Assembly (NCBI RefSeq): GCF_002797315.1
Contig: NZ_KZ454936.1
Coordinates: 1,673,133 to 1,737,132 of the forward strand
Direction: 5' to 3'
Source of the DNA: Bacillus sp. FJAT-44742
Lineage (GTDB): Bacteria; Bacillota; Bacilli; Bacillales; Marinococcaceae
Length of the DNA: 64,000 bases
Shown here piece by piece: positions 1-10,117 of the stretch. A program made the translations under genes and the position numbers. The notes under the pieces were generated by a model. The model was given only the letters and a program-made list of their open reading frames with translations, had not been told where the DNA came from and did no database searches. The number at the start of each line of letters is the position of its first letter. Within the stretch, counting starts at the first letter, position 1.

Positions 1-639
1 ATCAGCAGTAGGCACCTTCTCGTATAAGTGTGCCGGAGCATCGAGCTTACGTAAAAGCTCTTTTCCCTGCCTTTTGTTCAGACCAAATAACGGTGCGACG
101 TCACAAGCCCCGTCACCATACTTAGTATAAAATCCAGTAACAGCTTCAGCTGCATGGTCTGTCCCGATAACTAAGCAGCCAAACTCTGCTGCCAAATCGT
201 ATTGGGCTTTCATTCTTTCCCTTGCCTTTGTATTCCCTTTGTTAAAATCACTCATCTTATGGCCCACTGCTTGTTCAAAAGCATTTTCTGCCGCATCCAC
301 TGCTTGTTGAATGTTTATAGTAATTGTCTTTGATGGGCTGATGAAATTTAGTGCCTGTTGTGCATCATCTTCATCGAACTGTTCGCCATATGGCAGACGA
401 ACGGCAATAAAAGAATATTCTTTGTCCTCTTCTTCATTTAATTCCTCAATAGCCATTTGTGCTATTTTACCGGCTAATGTAGAATCCTGCCCCCCGGATA
501 TCCCCAATACATATCCAGATACGTGGGCTTTTTTTGCGTATGCTTTTAAAAAATCTTTTCTCTTATTAATTTCCTCAACAGGATCAATATCGGGCTTCAC
601 TTCCAAAGCTTCTACAATCTGCTGCTGTGAAATAGACAA
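1..639 (-). CDS. nadE: NAD synthetase NadE (ammonia-dependent), 3' end cut by window edge
   Basis: Makes NAD from deamido-NAD, ATP and ammonia in the cytosol. About 213 codons are visible and the C-terminus lies outside the window. The ATP-pyrophosphatase P-loop SGGQDS is at residues 48-53, and [12 protein letters not shown] and [12 protein letters not shown], typical of Bacillus NadE, follow later. I chose the TTG at 637-639 because GGAG lies 8 bases before it. An in-frame ATG pair eight and seven codons upstream has no good ribosome site. Intact as far as visible; family identity is clear. Confidence 0.93.
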   Translation of the reverse strand, partial: MSISQQQIVEALEVKPDIDPVEEINKRKDFLKAYAKKAHVSGYVLGISGGQDSTLAGKIAQMAIEELNEEEDKEYSFIAVRLPYGEQFDEDDAQQALNFISPSKTITINIQQAVDAAENAFEQAVGHKMSDFNKGNTKARERMKAQYDLAAEFGCLVIGTDHAAEAVTGFYTKYGDGACDVAPLFGLNKRQGKELLRKLDAPAHLYEKVPTAD

Positions 640-707
640 TTTAATCACTCCAATGACCATCATTTACTAATTATTTATCCTACATCCCAGTATACTAAAC
701 CAAAGCA

Positions 708-1022
708 TTAAGGGACATGGTTTCTTTTTTTCAGCTTTAATAATTGGGACTGTTTTCCTTCTTTCTGTAAAATTTCGGTTTGTTTTTCCCCTAACAGGTC
801 AAAATGGGGGTATGGCTTTCGAAGATGAATCCACTCTTCCTTCAGGCCGTATTGCTTTCCCCAGCTGATCAGTGCTTTCAGATTTGAACAGCCTACTTTT
901 GTGACTGTATCACAATCCGGAAATCTTGGATCATACCAAAAATGAGTGATAAACGCGATTTCTCCATTTGAAGCTTTTCGTTTCCATTCATTGAGTTCTT
1001 CTCGCCTGATTCCAAAGGCCAT
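708..1022 (-). CDS. yneQ: YneQ-like conserved protein, 104 aa
   Basis: A small soluble protein of unknown function. It begins MAFGIRREELNEWK and carries FPDCDTVTKVGC and PHFDLLGEKQ, which I recognise from B. subtilis YneQ. No signal peptide or membrane segment. AAGGAG precedes the ATG at good spacing. It follows tlp and yneP on the same strand, the same neighbourhood as in B. subtilis, which supports the identification. The tlp terminator lies between, so it probably has its own promoter in the 190-base gap. Confidence 0.8.
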   Translation of the reverse strand: MAFGIRREELNEWKRKASNGEIAFITHFWYDPRFPDCDTVTKVGCSNLKALISWGKQYGLKEEWIHLRKPYPHFDLLGEKQTEILQKEGKQSQLLKLKKRNHVP

Positions 1023-1181
1023 AATTTAGCTCCTTTTCCAATTTCCCTGTCTCTTTTTTATATCATACGAAGGCATTTTTGTCTGTTATAACGGAAGAAA
1101 ATGTTTCTTTGGATTCATAAAGGTATGTAAGGGTGGCGTTGAGGGATATCAGATGTTTCTTTTTATAATAAAAGAAAAAAA

Positions 1182-1204
1182 GGCAGCTCTACTAAGGAGC
1201 TGCC
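1182..1204 (-). terminator. Terminator after tlp
   Basis: On the minus strand an 8-bp perfect stem GGCAGCTC/GAGCTGCC with a 7-base loop is followed by a run of T, directly behind the tlp stop codon. Confidence 0.85.
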
Positions 1205-1212
1205 CCTTCCTG

Positions 1213-1434
1213 CTACCGTCGTTTCGCATCTCTTTCTTCGTCTGCGATTTCTTCATATATATTTCCCAGGCTTTCCTGCCTTCTTGCATTCTTTGCTTCA
1301 ATTGCTTTTTTGTCTGATTCCTTCAAATCAAGGTTATTCATCGTTTCCTCGGCGGCTTCCATATTCTTAAGGGTGTTATCCTTCATTTTTTCCAGTTTTT
1401 CAACGTTATCTGAACGGTCATCAGGTTTAGCCAT
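1213..1434 (-). CDS. tlp: Small acid-soluble spore protein Tlp, 73 aa
   Basis: A minor spore core protein of the Tlp family (thioredoxin-like in name only; there is no CxxC). It is Lys, Glu and Asn rich, begins MAKPDDRSDNVEKLE and holds the family-typical stretch IEAKNARRQESLGN. The ATG follows GAAGGAGG. Such genes are transcribed in the forespore by sigma-G; I did not identify that promoter. It sits between yneP and yneQ as in B. subtilis and ends in a good terminator. Confidence 0.92.
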   Translation of the reverse strand: MAKPDDRSDNVEKLEKMKDNTLKNMEAAEETMNNLDLKESDKKAIEAKNARRQESLGNIYEEIADEERDAKRR

Positions 1435-1487
1435 TTCATTTCCTCCTTCTCATTTGTCCACATTAGTGTGGAATGAGAAGAAGGTTG

Positions 1488-1919
1488 TTATACATTTTCT
1501 TTCACTTGTTTCTTAACCCTTTCATATTTCTCGTGCCAGTCAGGAAGATGCTTCTTTATAGAGATGGGCCGGAATGTATTTTTGCGAATACACACGTGAG
1601 TGGTGGTTCCCTTAACACAGAGAATACCTTTTTGGTTGATTATGTTATAACCGTATGTCACCCGCAGACCATCATAAGCTTCTATCCATGTTTCAGCGGT
1701 GATGACATCCCCATATGTTGACGGAGCCTTATAATCAAGGTTTACATTTGTCACTGGGGATAGTATGCCTTGCTCTTCAAGCTCTTTGTAATTAAAGCCA
1801 AGTTCATTGATCAATTTTGTGCGTGCAAGCTCACACCATACAAGATAATTAGAGTGGTGGACGATTCCCATTTGATCGGTTTCTGCATATCTGACTTCAA
1901 TGTTTGCTGCTGCTTTCAT
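1488..1919 (-). CDS. yneP: Acyl-CoA thioesterase, hotdog fold (YneP family), 143 aa
   Basis: A 4-hydroxybenzoyl-CoA thioesterase/YbgC-type hotdog enzyme that hydrolyses acyl-CoA or acyl-ACP thioesters; the true substrate is unknown. The active-site segment ETDQMGIVHHSNYL at residues 13-26 has the catalytic Asp15 and the two His. Length is normal for the family. AAAGGAG precedes the ATG. Only 14 bases separate its start from the stop of the upstream AAA+ gene on the same strand, so the two may be cotranscribed. Confidence 0.88.
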   Translation of the reverse strand: MKAAANIEVRYAETDQMGIVHHSNYLVWCELARTKLINELGFNYKELEEQGILSPVTNVNLDYKAPSTYGDVITAETWIEAYDGLRVTYGYNIINQKGILCVKGTTTHVCIRKNTFRPISIKKHLPDWHEKYERVKKQVKENV

Positions 1920-1933
1920 TGTTCCAGCTCCTT

Positions 1934-4255
1934 TTATAACTTAATGTGCAAAGCCTCTGTCACATCCTCTTTTTCCAAAAGTGAATAGTCCCCACCCTCA
2001 TTATGGTTCAACAGCCTGACCGCTTGCTGCTGAAACATTTCTTCTGCAAGATCTTGTGCCAGCCGGCCATTCCCCGGGACCGTTCTTTCTGCCAGATGTT
2101 CAAGTAAAGTCTCCCACGCTTCCGGGGTAAAGCGGTATCCATACTCACCAGCTTTTTTCTTTGTAATTTCAGCCAGCTCTTCGCCTGAATAATCGGGAAA
2201 CGTAAAAGACTTTTTAAAACGGGAGCGCAGTCCTGGATTACTTTCAAGTAAATTCTCCATTGGTTCTGGGTAACCGGATAAAATGACCACCAGATTTTCT
2301 TCATGCTTTGTCATTTCTTCAACAAGCGTGTCAATTGCCTCTCTGCTAAAATCCCCAGCTCCTTTTGGCAGTAATGAATAGGCCTCATCTATAAAGAGTA
2401 CTCCTCCCAGGGATTCACGGATTTTCTGTTTTGTTTTTAATGCCGTCTGGCCGACATATCCTGCTACAAGGTCACTCCGTCCGCAGACAACGAGATGCCC
2501 TCTTTTTAAAAAGCCCAGTTCCTTTAAAATCTTTGCGTAAATGGCAGCTGTACTTGTTTTTCCCGTACCTGGTCTTCCATTAAAAATCGTGTGAAGAGAA
2601 AGAGGAGCAGAAGGAAGGCCTGCCTGTCTTCTTTCTTGCTGCACCTGCACAAAGGAAGCCAGCTTTTTCATTTCTTTTTTTACTTTATCCAGTCCGACAA
2701 GCTCGTTTAGCTCCTCTATACCTGCTTGCCGTTCTTTTTCTTGTTCCTTTTTCTTATCTTTCAAATCCTCACTTGTTAACACGGCATAATCATCCAGGGA
2801 AGGTGACTCTTTTTTTCCTGCCTTTGCTCCTTTTTGAAAAATAGCATCAAGGATGATGTTCTTGACTGTACGAGCATTTCCAAACGACTCATCTACCTGC
2901 TCAGCTGCAATCCGCTCTTCCAGCGTTCTTTTCCCATCAGCAGATATCGTATAATCATTTGCTAACGCAACCTTATCACCTATATCAAGCAATTCCTTGA
3001 GAGAATAGTCAGAAATATGAATGTGGTTACTTTCCGGAAAACGGCTGCGAAGCCCCGGGTTAGCACGTAGAAACTGTCTCATTTCTTCAGGATATCCAGC
3101 CAGAATAAGAGAAAACGTCCCTGCATACTCACTGCTTGTAATGGCAGACACCAAAGTGTCAACAGCGGTTTGTCCATAATCGTTGCCAGTCATTCCTTCT
3201 CTTTTCAAGCTGTAGGCTTCATCTATAAAAAGAACTCCTCCTACTGCTTCTTTGATTAAATTAAGAGTCTTTTCTTCAGTCTGACCTACATAAGAGCCAA
3301 CTAAATGTGAGCGGTCCGCTTCTAATACCTCTTCACGGGGCAACAGTCCGACATCATGATAAATTTTGGCGAGCAAGCGGGCAAGCATGGTTTTTCCAGT
3401 GCCAGGATTCCCGGTTAAAATCATGTTTAAGCTTAATTCATCCTGAAGGACAAAACCTTCTTCTTTTCTCCTTTTCTGGTATTGGAGATAATAATACAAC
3501 TGATGAACCCGGTCCTTTACCTCCTGCAGGCCAATTAACTGATCTAATTCCTGCAGGGGACTGTCATCTTCTTTTGTGTCTTTGAACCCTTCAAAATGAA
3601 ACTGCCATTCCCTGGAAATATGATTAATCTCCTGCAACGCATCTTTCATTTCTTTCACATGTTCAGGGGAATAAAAGGTGCCGGTCGCCGTTTCCTGATA
3701 GAGCCGTGATGATTCCTGTAACAGACGGAGATGCTCTAAGCCTTTGATCAGTATTTGATACGCTTCTTCTGCAAAATCTGCTTCTTGCTCCATGTCCGCT
3801 TTCTCAAACATGACCTTTGCTCTCTTGAGAGCCTCGCTTTGAGCCTTCATTTCCTCTATCTGGGAAGAGGAAGCGGTGTATAGCTGTTCAGCTGTTTTTT
3901 TTCTTGCAGAACTCTGATCTGTCTCTCTTATCGAAGGAAGGTTGTTAGGAAAGAGGGTCTGCTCTGCTCTCCAAAGAATATCCTGTCCTTTGATTATAAG
4001 AAATAAAGGATAGTTCTCATTGCGCTTCTCACCTTTATCCATCCAGTCACGAATAAGGGGATCTATTTTTCTTACTTGCTTAAAACGGGTATATGACATG
4101 AAAGCGTATAAGACGCCTATAAATGATTCCACATCATTTTCTCCACCCGACAAAATATCAATATATTTCCTGGCTTTCTCCATTGAAAAAAGACTTAGAT
4201 CTTTTTCCCACGCCTTTATTTCATCTATGATTTCATTTTTTTCTTGTTGAGTCAT
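1934..4255 (-). CDS. Double AAA+ ATPase, SpoVK/CbbX-like, 773 aa
   Basis: Carries two complete AAA+ modules in tandem. Each has a Walker A (GNPGTGKT near residue 285, NGRPGTGKT near 555), a Walker B VLFIDEAYSL and a GLRSRFP/K sensor segment. B. subtilis SpoVK, a forespore sporulation protein, has one such module and about 320 residues, so this is a duplicated relative with an extra helical N-terminus of some 230 residues. CbbX-type modules act as protein remodelers; the target here is unknown. I prefer the ATG at 4255, preceded by AGGTG, over a GTG nine codons upstream. SpoVK kinship is by motif only. Confidence 0.82.
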   Translation of the reverse strand: MTQQEKNEIIDEIKAWEKDLSLFSMEKARKYIDILSGGENDVESFIGVLYAFMSYTRFKQVRKIDPLIRDWMDKGEKRNENYPLFLIIKGQDILWRAEQTLFPNNLPSIRETDQSSARKKTAEQLYTASSSQIEEMKAQSEALKRAKVMFEKADMEQEADFAEEAYQILIKGLEHLRLLQESSRLYQETATGTFYSPEHVKEMKDALQEINHISREWQFHFEGFKDTKEDDSPLQELDQLIGLQEVKDRVHQLYYYLQYQKRRKEEGFVLQDELSLNMILTGNPGTGKTMLARLLAKIYHDVGLLPREEVLEADRSHLVGSYVGQTEEKTLNLIKEAVGGVLFIDEAYSLKREGMTGNDYGQTAVDTLVSAITSSEYAGTFSLILAGYPEEMRQFLRANPGLRSRFPESNHIHISDYSLKELLDIGDKVALANDYTISADGKRTLEERIAAEQVDESFGNARTVKNIILDAIFQKGAKAGKKESPSLDDYAVLTSEDLKDKKKEQEKERQAGIEELNELVGLDKVKKEMKKLASFVQVQQERRQAGLPSAPLSLHTIFNGRPGTGKTSTAAIYAKILKELGFLKRGHLVVCGRSDLVAGYVGQTALKTKQKIRESLGGVLFIDEAYSLLPKGAGDFSREAIDTLVEEMTKHEENLVVILSGYPEPMENLLESNPGLRSRFKKSFTFPDYSGEELAEITKKKAGEYGYRFTPEAWETLLEHLAERTVPGNGRLAQDLAEEMFQQQAVRLLNHNEGGDYSLLEKEDVTEALHIKL

Positions 4256-4316
4256 ACAATCACCTATCTTTACCTGGATCACGTTCTATTACAGCCTGCA
4301 AGGTATCGTCTGAGCC

Positions 4317-5252
4317 TCATCCTGCCTTTTTCCGAAAGAAAGGAACGGGCTTTTCCTGAGGCCCTATCACTTTTGTCCCTAAAGTTACTCCAGAAAAAAC
4401 AAGAAGTGCTCCTGCTAAATGTATCATGCCAAAGGATTCATTTAAAAATATTACCGCCATCACTACTGCTGAAACAGGCATTACATTTATAAATAATGCT
4501 GCCTTTGAAGCTCCGATTTGTTGGATCCCATCATAGTACATAACAAAACTGATCACTGTCACAAAAACACTCATATGTAAGATGGCCAGCCAGGAAGAAG
4601 GTGAGGCTTCCACCCAGCTGAGAGGAGAAGCCTCATAAAAGGAGAAAGGCAAAAGAAAGATTGTTCCGAACATGACAGCATAAGTAGTCGAAACTACAGG
4701 ACTGAACTTCTTTAACACCACTTTTCCAAGCACGCTGTACAATGCCCATGTTATCACTGCTACAAACAAAATAATATCAATCGCTTCTAAGCCGCCAGTC
4801 AAAATGGCTCCCATGTTTCCTTCACTTATAATTGTTGCTGCACCGCTAAGTGCCAAAATCATTCCTGTGATTTGAAAACGAGTAACTCTCTCTTTCAAGA
4901 AAAGAATCGATAATAGTAAAATCAAAATAGGGTTGGTAGCAATAAACAATGAACTTTTTACCACAGGGGCATACATGCTTGCAAGAAAAAAGCAGACATT
5001 GTAGATGAAGATTCCTGTTAAACCAAGAAGAGCAAAGAACAGCCAGTCTCTTCGAGTAACCGCAGGACGCTTTGGTTCCATTTTCCACATGAGAGGAAAC
5101 AATAAGATCGCGGCAAAGAAAAAACGGAGAAACGCCACAGTAAAAGGTCCAAAATCTTCCACAGCTATTTTCCCGGCAATAAAGCCGCTCCCCCACATTG
5201 ACGTTGCAAAAACAAGCATGACATAAACCAGCCACTTTGGACGTTCTTTCAT
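4317..5252 (-). CDS. DMT-family transporter, EamA domains, 311 aa
   Basis: An inner-membrane drug/metabolite-transporter protein with about ten membrane segments in two EamA repeats, beginning WLVYVMLVFATSMWGSGFI. The N-terminal WGSG motif and the LFIATNPILILLLSILFLKERV segment are typical. The substrate cannot be told from sequence. It lies 61 bases upstream of the AAA+ gene on the same strand, and no clear terminator separates them. Confidence 0.88.
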   Translation of the reverse strand: MKERPKWLVYVMLVFATSMWGSGFIAGKIAVEDFGPFTVAFLRFFFAAILLFPLMWKMEPKRPAVTRRDWLFFALLGLTGIFIYNVCFFLASMYAPVVKSSLFIATNPILILLLSILFLKERVTRFQITGMILALSGAATIISEGNMGAILTGGLEAIDIILFVAVITWALYSVLGKVVLKKFSPVVSTTYAVMFGTIFLLPFSFYEASPLSWVEASPSSWLAILHMSVFVTVISFVMYYDGIQQIGASKAALFINVMPVSAVVMAVIFLNESFGMIHLAGALLVFSGVTLGTKVIGPQEKPVPFFRKKAG

Positions 5253-5356
5253 TGTTCGATCCTCTTCTCTCTATAGTGCTATGTATTCCACTTTTTATTG
5301 TATCATTTTTTCGGCATTCGAAAGAGCAGGGCCCGTTCCCTCAAAAAAACCGCCTT

Positions 5357-5872
5357 TTACTGACGGTTTTTCACGGAAATCCATATCACTCGCCTGAGTA
5401 GAAAGCCAATGAAAATGGCAGCAATGACTCCTATTAATGCTCCGAGGGTATTTAATATGACATCGTCAATATTGGCCACTCTGTGCGTAAAAATAAACTG
5501 GTTAACTTCAATAAAAGTAGAAACAAGCATAGCGGCAAAAGTAATGGTCAAGACTGCTCTGCTTTTTTTTCTGCTTAACAAACCTAAAATGAAACCAAAA
5601 GGAATAAAAAGCACAATATTCCCTGCTAATATGCGGAGGGGGTCTGCTAACCCCGGGCTGAAGACAGCAATTCTATAAATGCTGCGAAAGGGAACGAGAT
5701 TGTAATTTCTCCCGCCTGGACCCTGTGGCCCAAAGGAAGCTCCGTAATTCCACGCTAACAACGTGACATAGAAAAGAACTGCCATATAAATAATAAATAC
5801 AGCCCAAAGCAACGGGGTTAGGACAGACCTTATTTTTTTATCGCTTATTTCCGTCTGGAGAATATGTATCAC
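5357..5872 (-). CDS. VanZ-family membrane protein, 171 aa
   Basis: A small membrane protein with about four helices and the VanZ signature NLVPFRSI followed by LAGNIVLFIPFGFILGLL and FIEVNQF. VanZ-like proteins give low-level teicoplanin resistance in some hosts, but most are uncharacterised. The start is uncertain: the GTG at 5872 has a G-rich site almost on top of it, and no better Met follows soon. Confidence 0.8.
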   Translation of the reverse strand: MIHILQTEISDKKIRSVLTPLLWAVFIIYMAVLFYVTLLAWNYGASFGPQGPGGRNYNLVPFRSIYRIAVFSPGLADPLRILAGNIVLFIPFGFILGLLSRKKSRAVLTITFAAMLVSTFIEVNQFIFTHRVANIDDVILNTLGALIGVIAAIFIGFLLRRVIWISVKNRQ

Positions 5873-6102
5873 TCCCCCTGTTATTCAATTAATAGGTGCA
5901 TGTTTATTATGAAATGATCTATAATCAGTGACAATGGATTTTTATAGTGCCTGTTCGACACACCTTTACCCTGCAAGACAATACCATAATCCTTTCCTCT
6001 GCTTTTTAAGTATTTAGAGACTAAGAAAATCATTTAATTCGGTTAATTCGTCGCGTTATGTAATACGAAAGATTATGCAAATACATAATCCATTCTCTAA
6101 AT

Positions 6103-6137
6103 AAAAAAACCAGAAAGAGCAACAGGCTCCTGCTGGT
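6103..6137 (-). terminator. Terminator after the FbpB-like gene
   Basis: On the minus strand an ACCAG/CTGGT outer stem encloses an imperfect inner stem and is followed by seven T, 13 bases beyond the stop codon. Confidence 0.6.
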
Positions 6138-6149
6138 ACGATGATAATA

Positions 6150-6275
6150 TTATCTGACTGCTCTGCGATTTTCCCATCTTTCCTCAAGTTCTTCAAGCAT
6201 CTTTTTGTCCTTCATGATTTCCACTTTATTTACCTTCACTAATTCTTCAAAGGTTAAACGCTTAATTTTTCTCAA
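6150..6275 (-). CDS. FbpB-family small basic protein, 41 aa
   Basis: A very short gene with a TTG start 8 bases after AAGGAG. The product has the Fbp core KRLTFEELVKVNKVEIMK followed by LEELEERW, matching the Fur-regulated basic protein family. FbpB of B. subtilis acts with the sRNA FsrA in iron sparing; whether this paralogue does is unknown. It begins 45 bases after the DUF421 gene on the same strand, and I see no Fur box directly upstream, so read-through expression is likely. Recognition rests on one conserved motif. Confidence 0.72.
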   Translation of the reverse strand: MRKIKRLTFEELVKVNKVEIMKDKKMLEELEERWENRRAVR

Positions 6276-6320
6276 TATTCTTCACTCCTTTTTCTCCATT
6301 ATGGAAAAAAAAGATTCATC

Positions 6321-7037
6321 TTATACCTGTTGTTTAGGGCTGATATACCAGCCAGAGGTTTCATCGATGGTCAGTAAAAAGATTTCATGGGGATTTCTAT
6401 GCCCACGTTTTAACAGTTCTTCTTTCAGCCAATCTATGGATCCTAATTCCTTAAGATTGGCATGAATAATTTTCCCGTCCTCAATAATGACCTTAGGATA
6501 ACCTTTATCTTTAGGGTCCATGTTCATGTCTGTTGGGGTAAGAGCCTGATTGGCACTCTTTTTAATTACACTTATTTGGCCGTTTGCCTCAAGAATGGCA
6601 TAATCCACTTCATTTAAATCTGATGCATCCCTCAGCCGTAAGTCCATTAATAGGGATTCTATTGTGACTTTTGCTTTTTTTAATTGGTCATGCAAAATTT
6701 TTCCTTTTTCTATGACAATGAGAGGCTCGTCTTCAATTACTCTTCTGAAGCGCGGTGTTTTTAATGCCGTAAAGGTAAGGGTAAAGTGAAGGGCTGCTAT
6801 TAACCCTGCTGATGCTAATGGACCACCCAACGGAAGATCACCGCTTGATAAAGGCTCCCCGACAATATCACCGATCACGACACCAAATATAAAATCTAAA
6901 GGATCAATAGAGCCCATCGATCGCTGACCTAGTATCTTTACCATGAGAAAGATATAAATGTAGACGATACTAGCCCTAATTAGAAATCCTGTGATTGGAA
7001 GTGCTTCTGAACCTGTCCAGAATTCCAGGATTCTCAC
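6321..7037 (-). CDS. DUF421 (YetF-type) membrane protein, 238 aa
   Basis: Three N-terminal membrane helices (about residues 15-100, including GSIDPLDFIFGVVIGDIVGEPL) are followed by a cytoplasmic DUF421 domain with LMDLRLRDASDLNEVDYAILE. B. subtilis paralogues such as YetF, YdfS and YrbG are spore- or stress-associated proteins of unknown function. The GTG start follows the small upstream gene by 9 bases, suggesting translational coupling. Confidence 0.85.
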   Translation of the reverse strand: MRILEFWTGSEALPITGFLIRASIVYIYIFLMVKILGQRSMGSIDPLDFIFGVVIGDIVGEPLSSGDLPLGGPLASAGLIAALHFTLTFTALKTPRFRRVIEDEPLIVIEKGKILHDQLKKAKVTIESLLMDLRLRDASDLNEVDYAILEANGQISVIKKSANQALTPTDMNMDPKDKGYPKVIIEDGKIIHANLKELGSIDWLKEELLKRGHRNPHEIFLLTIDETSGWYISPKQQV

Positions 7038-7046
7038 CTCAATTTC

Positions 7047-7178
7047 TTACCATTTTTTAGAACTATCCATTTTATCTTGTTCAATTTCAGCATATGACAT
7101 ATGCTTTCTTTCTTCAGCCTCCTGGCCGGGAGAAACATGCTGCTTTTCTTTCTTTTTTGTCTGTTTCTTCTCTTTCAT
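7047..7178 (-). CDS. Small Lys/Glu-rich hypothetical protein, 43 aa
   Basis: ATG with a strong AGGTGGAGG site. It encodes a highly charged peptide beginning MKEKKQTKKKEK and ending in KMDSSKKW. No membrane segment and no recognised family. It sits 9 bases before the DUF421 gene, so it is probably its operon partner. The ribosome site and spacing are the only support. Confidence 0.55.
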   Translation of the reverse strand: MKEKKQTKKKEKQHVSPGQEAEERKHMSYAEIEQDKMDSSKKW

Positions 7179-7199
7179 ACATCCTCCACCTTTCTTTTT

Positions 7200-7598
7200 C
7201 TAGTTTTATTGTGTACGATTTTTCTTTACGTTATTAAATTTTATACTACGGTACGTGAAATTTAAGTTATACAAGGTAAGGTTAATAATTCCCTGACGAG
7301 AAACTTTCTGATGACTGGGAAGTACTAAGAGCCATTACATAAAAAGACCTTTGGTTGCTGTTTGGATGCTTTATGTAGGACACGAAAAGAAATTGCACAC
7401 AAATAACCCCACTTTACAAACTCGTGAGGTTATTTTACTATCATTAAATTTCATTCCATTTTTATTTTTTAGGTCCTCTTAGGAAATTTGTTGTCCTTCA
7501 GCCTTTTAAGTTTGGCCTATTTGAATCTTAACCAGTTCCTCACGCGGTACTTAATCCAACATCTCACCATACGAGCGAAAAAAAGGAGATAGCTGTTT
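7200..7598. other. Gene-free stretch with one hairpin
   Basis: No convincing ORF. It holds a hairpin at 7402-7434 (AATAACC-C-CAC against GTG-A-GGTTATT) that could end copA transcription, and the promoter of the small gene at 7178 must lie at its left end. It marks the edge between backbone genes and the copper island. Confidence 0.6.
7402..7434 (-). terminator. Putative terminator after copA
   Basis: Eleven-position stem with one mismatch and short T runs on both strands, about 165 bases beyond the copA stop. The T-tract on the minus strand is weak. Confidence 0.5.
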
Positions 7599-10064
7599 TC
7601 ATACCGCTGTTTTGAACTTTCTTAATCGTAAAGTATTTAGAACCACTGACACTGAACTAAATGCCATAGCCGCTCCTGCCAGCATTGGGTTTAACAAAAT
7701 TCCAAAGAAGGGATAGAAAAGACCTGCCGCTACTGGAATTAACACCACGTTATAGCCAAACGCCCAGGTAAGGTTTTGCCAAATCATTTTCATTGTTGAC
7801 TTGGATAAACGCAAAGCCGTTGCGATACTTGTTATATCTCCACGCATCAGTGTGATATTGGCGGTTTCCATAGCCACGTCTGTACCAGTACCGATAGCAA
7901 TACCAACATCCGCTTGTGCTAAAGCTGGGGCATCATTAATCCCATCACCAACCATAGCAACCAACTTTCCTTGGTCTTGCAACTTTTTAACTTCCTCTGC
8001 TTTGTGCTCTGGCAATACTTCAGCAATAAAGTGATCAATTCCAGCTTCCTTGGCAATGGCTTTTGCCGTACGCTCATGATCTCCTGTTAACATAATCACA
8101 TCAATTCCCATGGACTTAAGTCGTTTTATCCCAGGGATAGTATCTTTCTTCAGGGTATCTGCAACAGCAATCACCCCTGCAAACTCTCCGTTCACTGACA
8201 CATACATAGGGGTTTTCCCTTTGTCAGCCAACTGTGTGGCTTTTTCCTCAAATGCCTTTAACTCAATGTTATACTGCCTCATTAATTTTACGTTGCCAAT
8301 CAATACGTCTTTTCCTTCCATCTCTGCTTTTAAACCTTGGCCTACAATGGCTTCAAAGGATTCAGGTTTTTGAACCTCTATACCCCTTGTCTGCGCTCCT
8401 TCAACGATTGCCTCCCCTAATGGATGTTCGGAACTAGTCTCCACAGAAGCAGCGATTTGCAATAATTCATTTTCAGAAAAACCGTTAGGAGTAGGAAGCA
8501 CATCAGTTAGTTTAGGCTTACCTTCTGTAATGGTACCTGTTTTATCTAAGATCACAGTTTCTACTTTATGAGCACGTTCCAGGCTAGTGGCATCTTTAAT
8601 TAATATTCCATTTTCTGCCCCCTTTTCCGTACCCACCATAATCGCTGTGGGTGTAGCCAAGCCAAGAGCACAAGGGCATGCAATAATGAGTATCGCAATA
8701 AATGTTGTCAGGGCGAAAATAAGGGATGGTTCTGGACCGATAAAATACCAAGTAATAAATGAAAGAACAGCAAAAATGACAACCGCTGGAACAAAATAAG
8801 CTGAAATGACATCCACTACCCGTTGGATAGGTGCTTTGGACCCCTGGGCCTCACTGACCATTCTCACAATTTGGGCTAAGGCAGTTTCTTGCCCCACTTT
8901 TGTTGCACGGAAGGTAAAGCTTCCGGATTTGTTAATAGTAGCCCCAATCACTTTATCTCCCTCAGTTTTCTCTATTGGCAGTGATTCACCGGTTAACATC
9001 GACTCATCCACTGCAGATCTTCCTTGAAGAATCGTTCCATCTACTGGAATACGCTCACCCGGTCGTACAAGGACATGATCATTAATTTGAACCTCTTCTA
9101 CTGGCAGCTCAAGTTCTTCCCCGTTTCGAACTATTCTTGCTGTCTTTGCTTGCAAACTCATTAATTTTTTTATTGCTGTAGATGTTTGCCCTTTTGCTTT
9201 TGCTTCAAAGTAACGACCTAACAGAATAAGTGTAGTAATAACAGTCGTTACATCATAGTAGAGTTGGTAAGGAAACCCCATTTCCGTCAGCTGACTTGGA
9301 AACAAAGTCATCGCCCCGCTATAAAACCAAGCGGCCGTTGTTCCCATAGCCACAAGTACATTCATGTCAGCTGATTTATTTTTCAGCACTTTATAACTGT
9401 TCTTATAGAATCTCCACCCGGGTACTAGCTGGATATAGGTGGTTAATAACAATAAAAAAAACGGACTTGCAATAGCAGCAGGTACCCAATTACCCCATTC
9501 GTGCATCATATGTGGAATGCTTCCGATTAAAACAATTGAGGTAAGGATAGCTGCAATTGTAAAGTCTTTAAACAATTTCTTTGTTTCTTCTTCATTTTCA
9601 TCTCTAAACTCTCTATTTTCTTTTTCTTCGATTAAAGTAGCTTTATATCCAGTCTTATCAATTGCCTCTATTACACTTTCAACAGAAAGCACTCCTTTTT
9701 CTCCGGTCACTTGAGCTTGATTTGAAGCTAAGTTTACATTTACTTCGTGCATACCTTCCACTTTTAAAACAGCTTTTTCGATTCTGTTGACACAAGAAGC
9801 ACAACTCATCCCTTCGATTGAAAAGGTAAGTTTCCGGCGAGTTTGCTCCTCTTCTATTTGTCTTGCACTATACCCAGCTTTATCAATGGCTTCAACAATC
9901 TGAGGGGCGGATACTTCCTTTTCATCCCCTTTCACTTGTGCTTGGTTTAACGCCAAGTTCACACTTACTGAATGTACTCCTTTGAGTTTGGATATCTCTT
10001 TTTCTATTCGATTCACACAAGAAGCACAACTCATTCCCTGAATTGAAAACGTCCTGACAGTCAT
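7599..10064 (-). CDS. copA: Copper-exporting P-type ATPase CopA, 821 aa
   Basis: A P1B-type ATPase that pumps Cu(I) out of the cytosol. Two N-terminal heavy-metal domains each carry GMSCASC (about residues 10-16 and 86-92). Then come eight membrane segments with the CPC metal site in IACPCALG, the phosphorylation motif DKTGT, and [10 protein letters not shown]. Length is that of two-domain Bacillus CopA. The ATG follows AAAGGAGAGG. A 40-codon membrane gene lies just upstream and shares its promoter, which contains a CsoR-like operator. Confidence 0.96.
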   Translation of the reverse strand: MTVRTFSIQGMSCASCVNRIEKEISKLKGVHSVSVNLALNQAQVKGDEKEVSAPQIVEAIDKAGYSARQIEEEQTRRKLTFSIEGMSCASCVNRIEKAVLKVEGMHEVNVNLASNQAQVTGEKGVLSVESVIEAIDKTGYKATLIEEKENREFRDENEEETKKLFKDFTIAAILTSIVLIGSIPHMMHEWGNWVPAAIASPFFLLLLTTYIQLVPGWRFYKNSYKVLKNKSADMNVLVAMGTTAAWFYSGAMTLFPSQLTEMGFPYQLYYDVTTVITTLILLGRYFEAKAKGQTSTAIKKLMSLQAKTARIVRNGEELELPVEEVQINDHVLVRPGERIPVDGTILQGRSAVDESMLTGESLPIEKTEGDKVIGATINKSGSFTFRATKVGQETALAQIVRMVSEAQGSKAPIQRVVDVISAYFVPAVVIFAVLSFITWYFIGPEPSLIFALTTFIAILIIACPCALGLATPTAIMVGTEKGAENGILIKDATSLERAHKVETVILDKTGTITEGKPKLTDVLPTPNGFSENELLQIAASVETSSEHPLGEAIVEGAQTRGIEVQKPESFEAIVGQGLKAEMEGKDVLIGNVKLMRQYNIELKAFEEKATQLADKGKTPMYVSVNGEFAGVIAVADTLKKDTIPGIKRLKSMGIDVIMLTGDHERTAKAIAKEAGIDHFIAEVLPEHKAEEVKKLQDQGKLVAMVGDGINDAPALAQADVGIAIGTGTDVAMETANITLMRGDITSIATALRLSKSTMKMIWQNLTWAFGYNVVLIPVAAGLFYPFFGILLNPMLAGAAMAFSSVSVVLNTLRLRKFKTAV

Positions 10065-10117
10065 AATTTCCTCTCCTTTCCTAGACGTAAAGGAAGTTCA
10101 AATATATTGAGATACTT

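Noticed and set aside
311-670. Plus-strand 119-codon ORF
   Set aside because: It is the antisense shadow of nadE, whose NAD synthetase motifs are clear on the minus strand.
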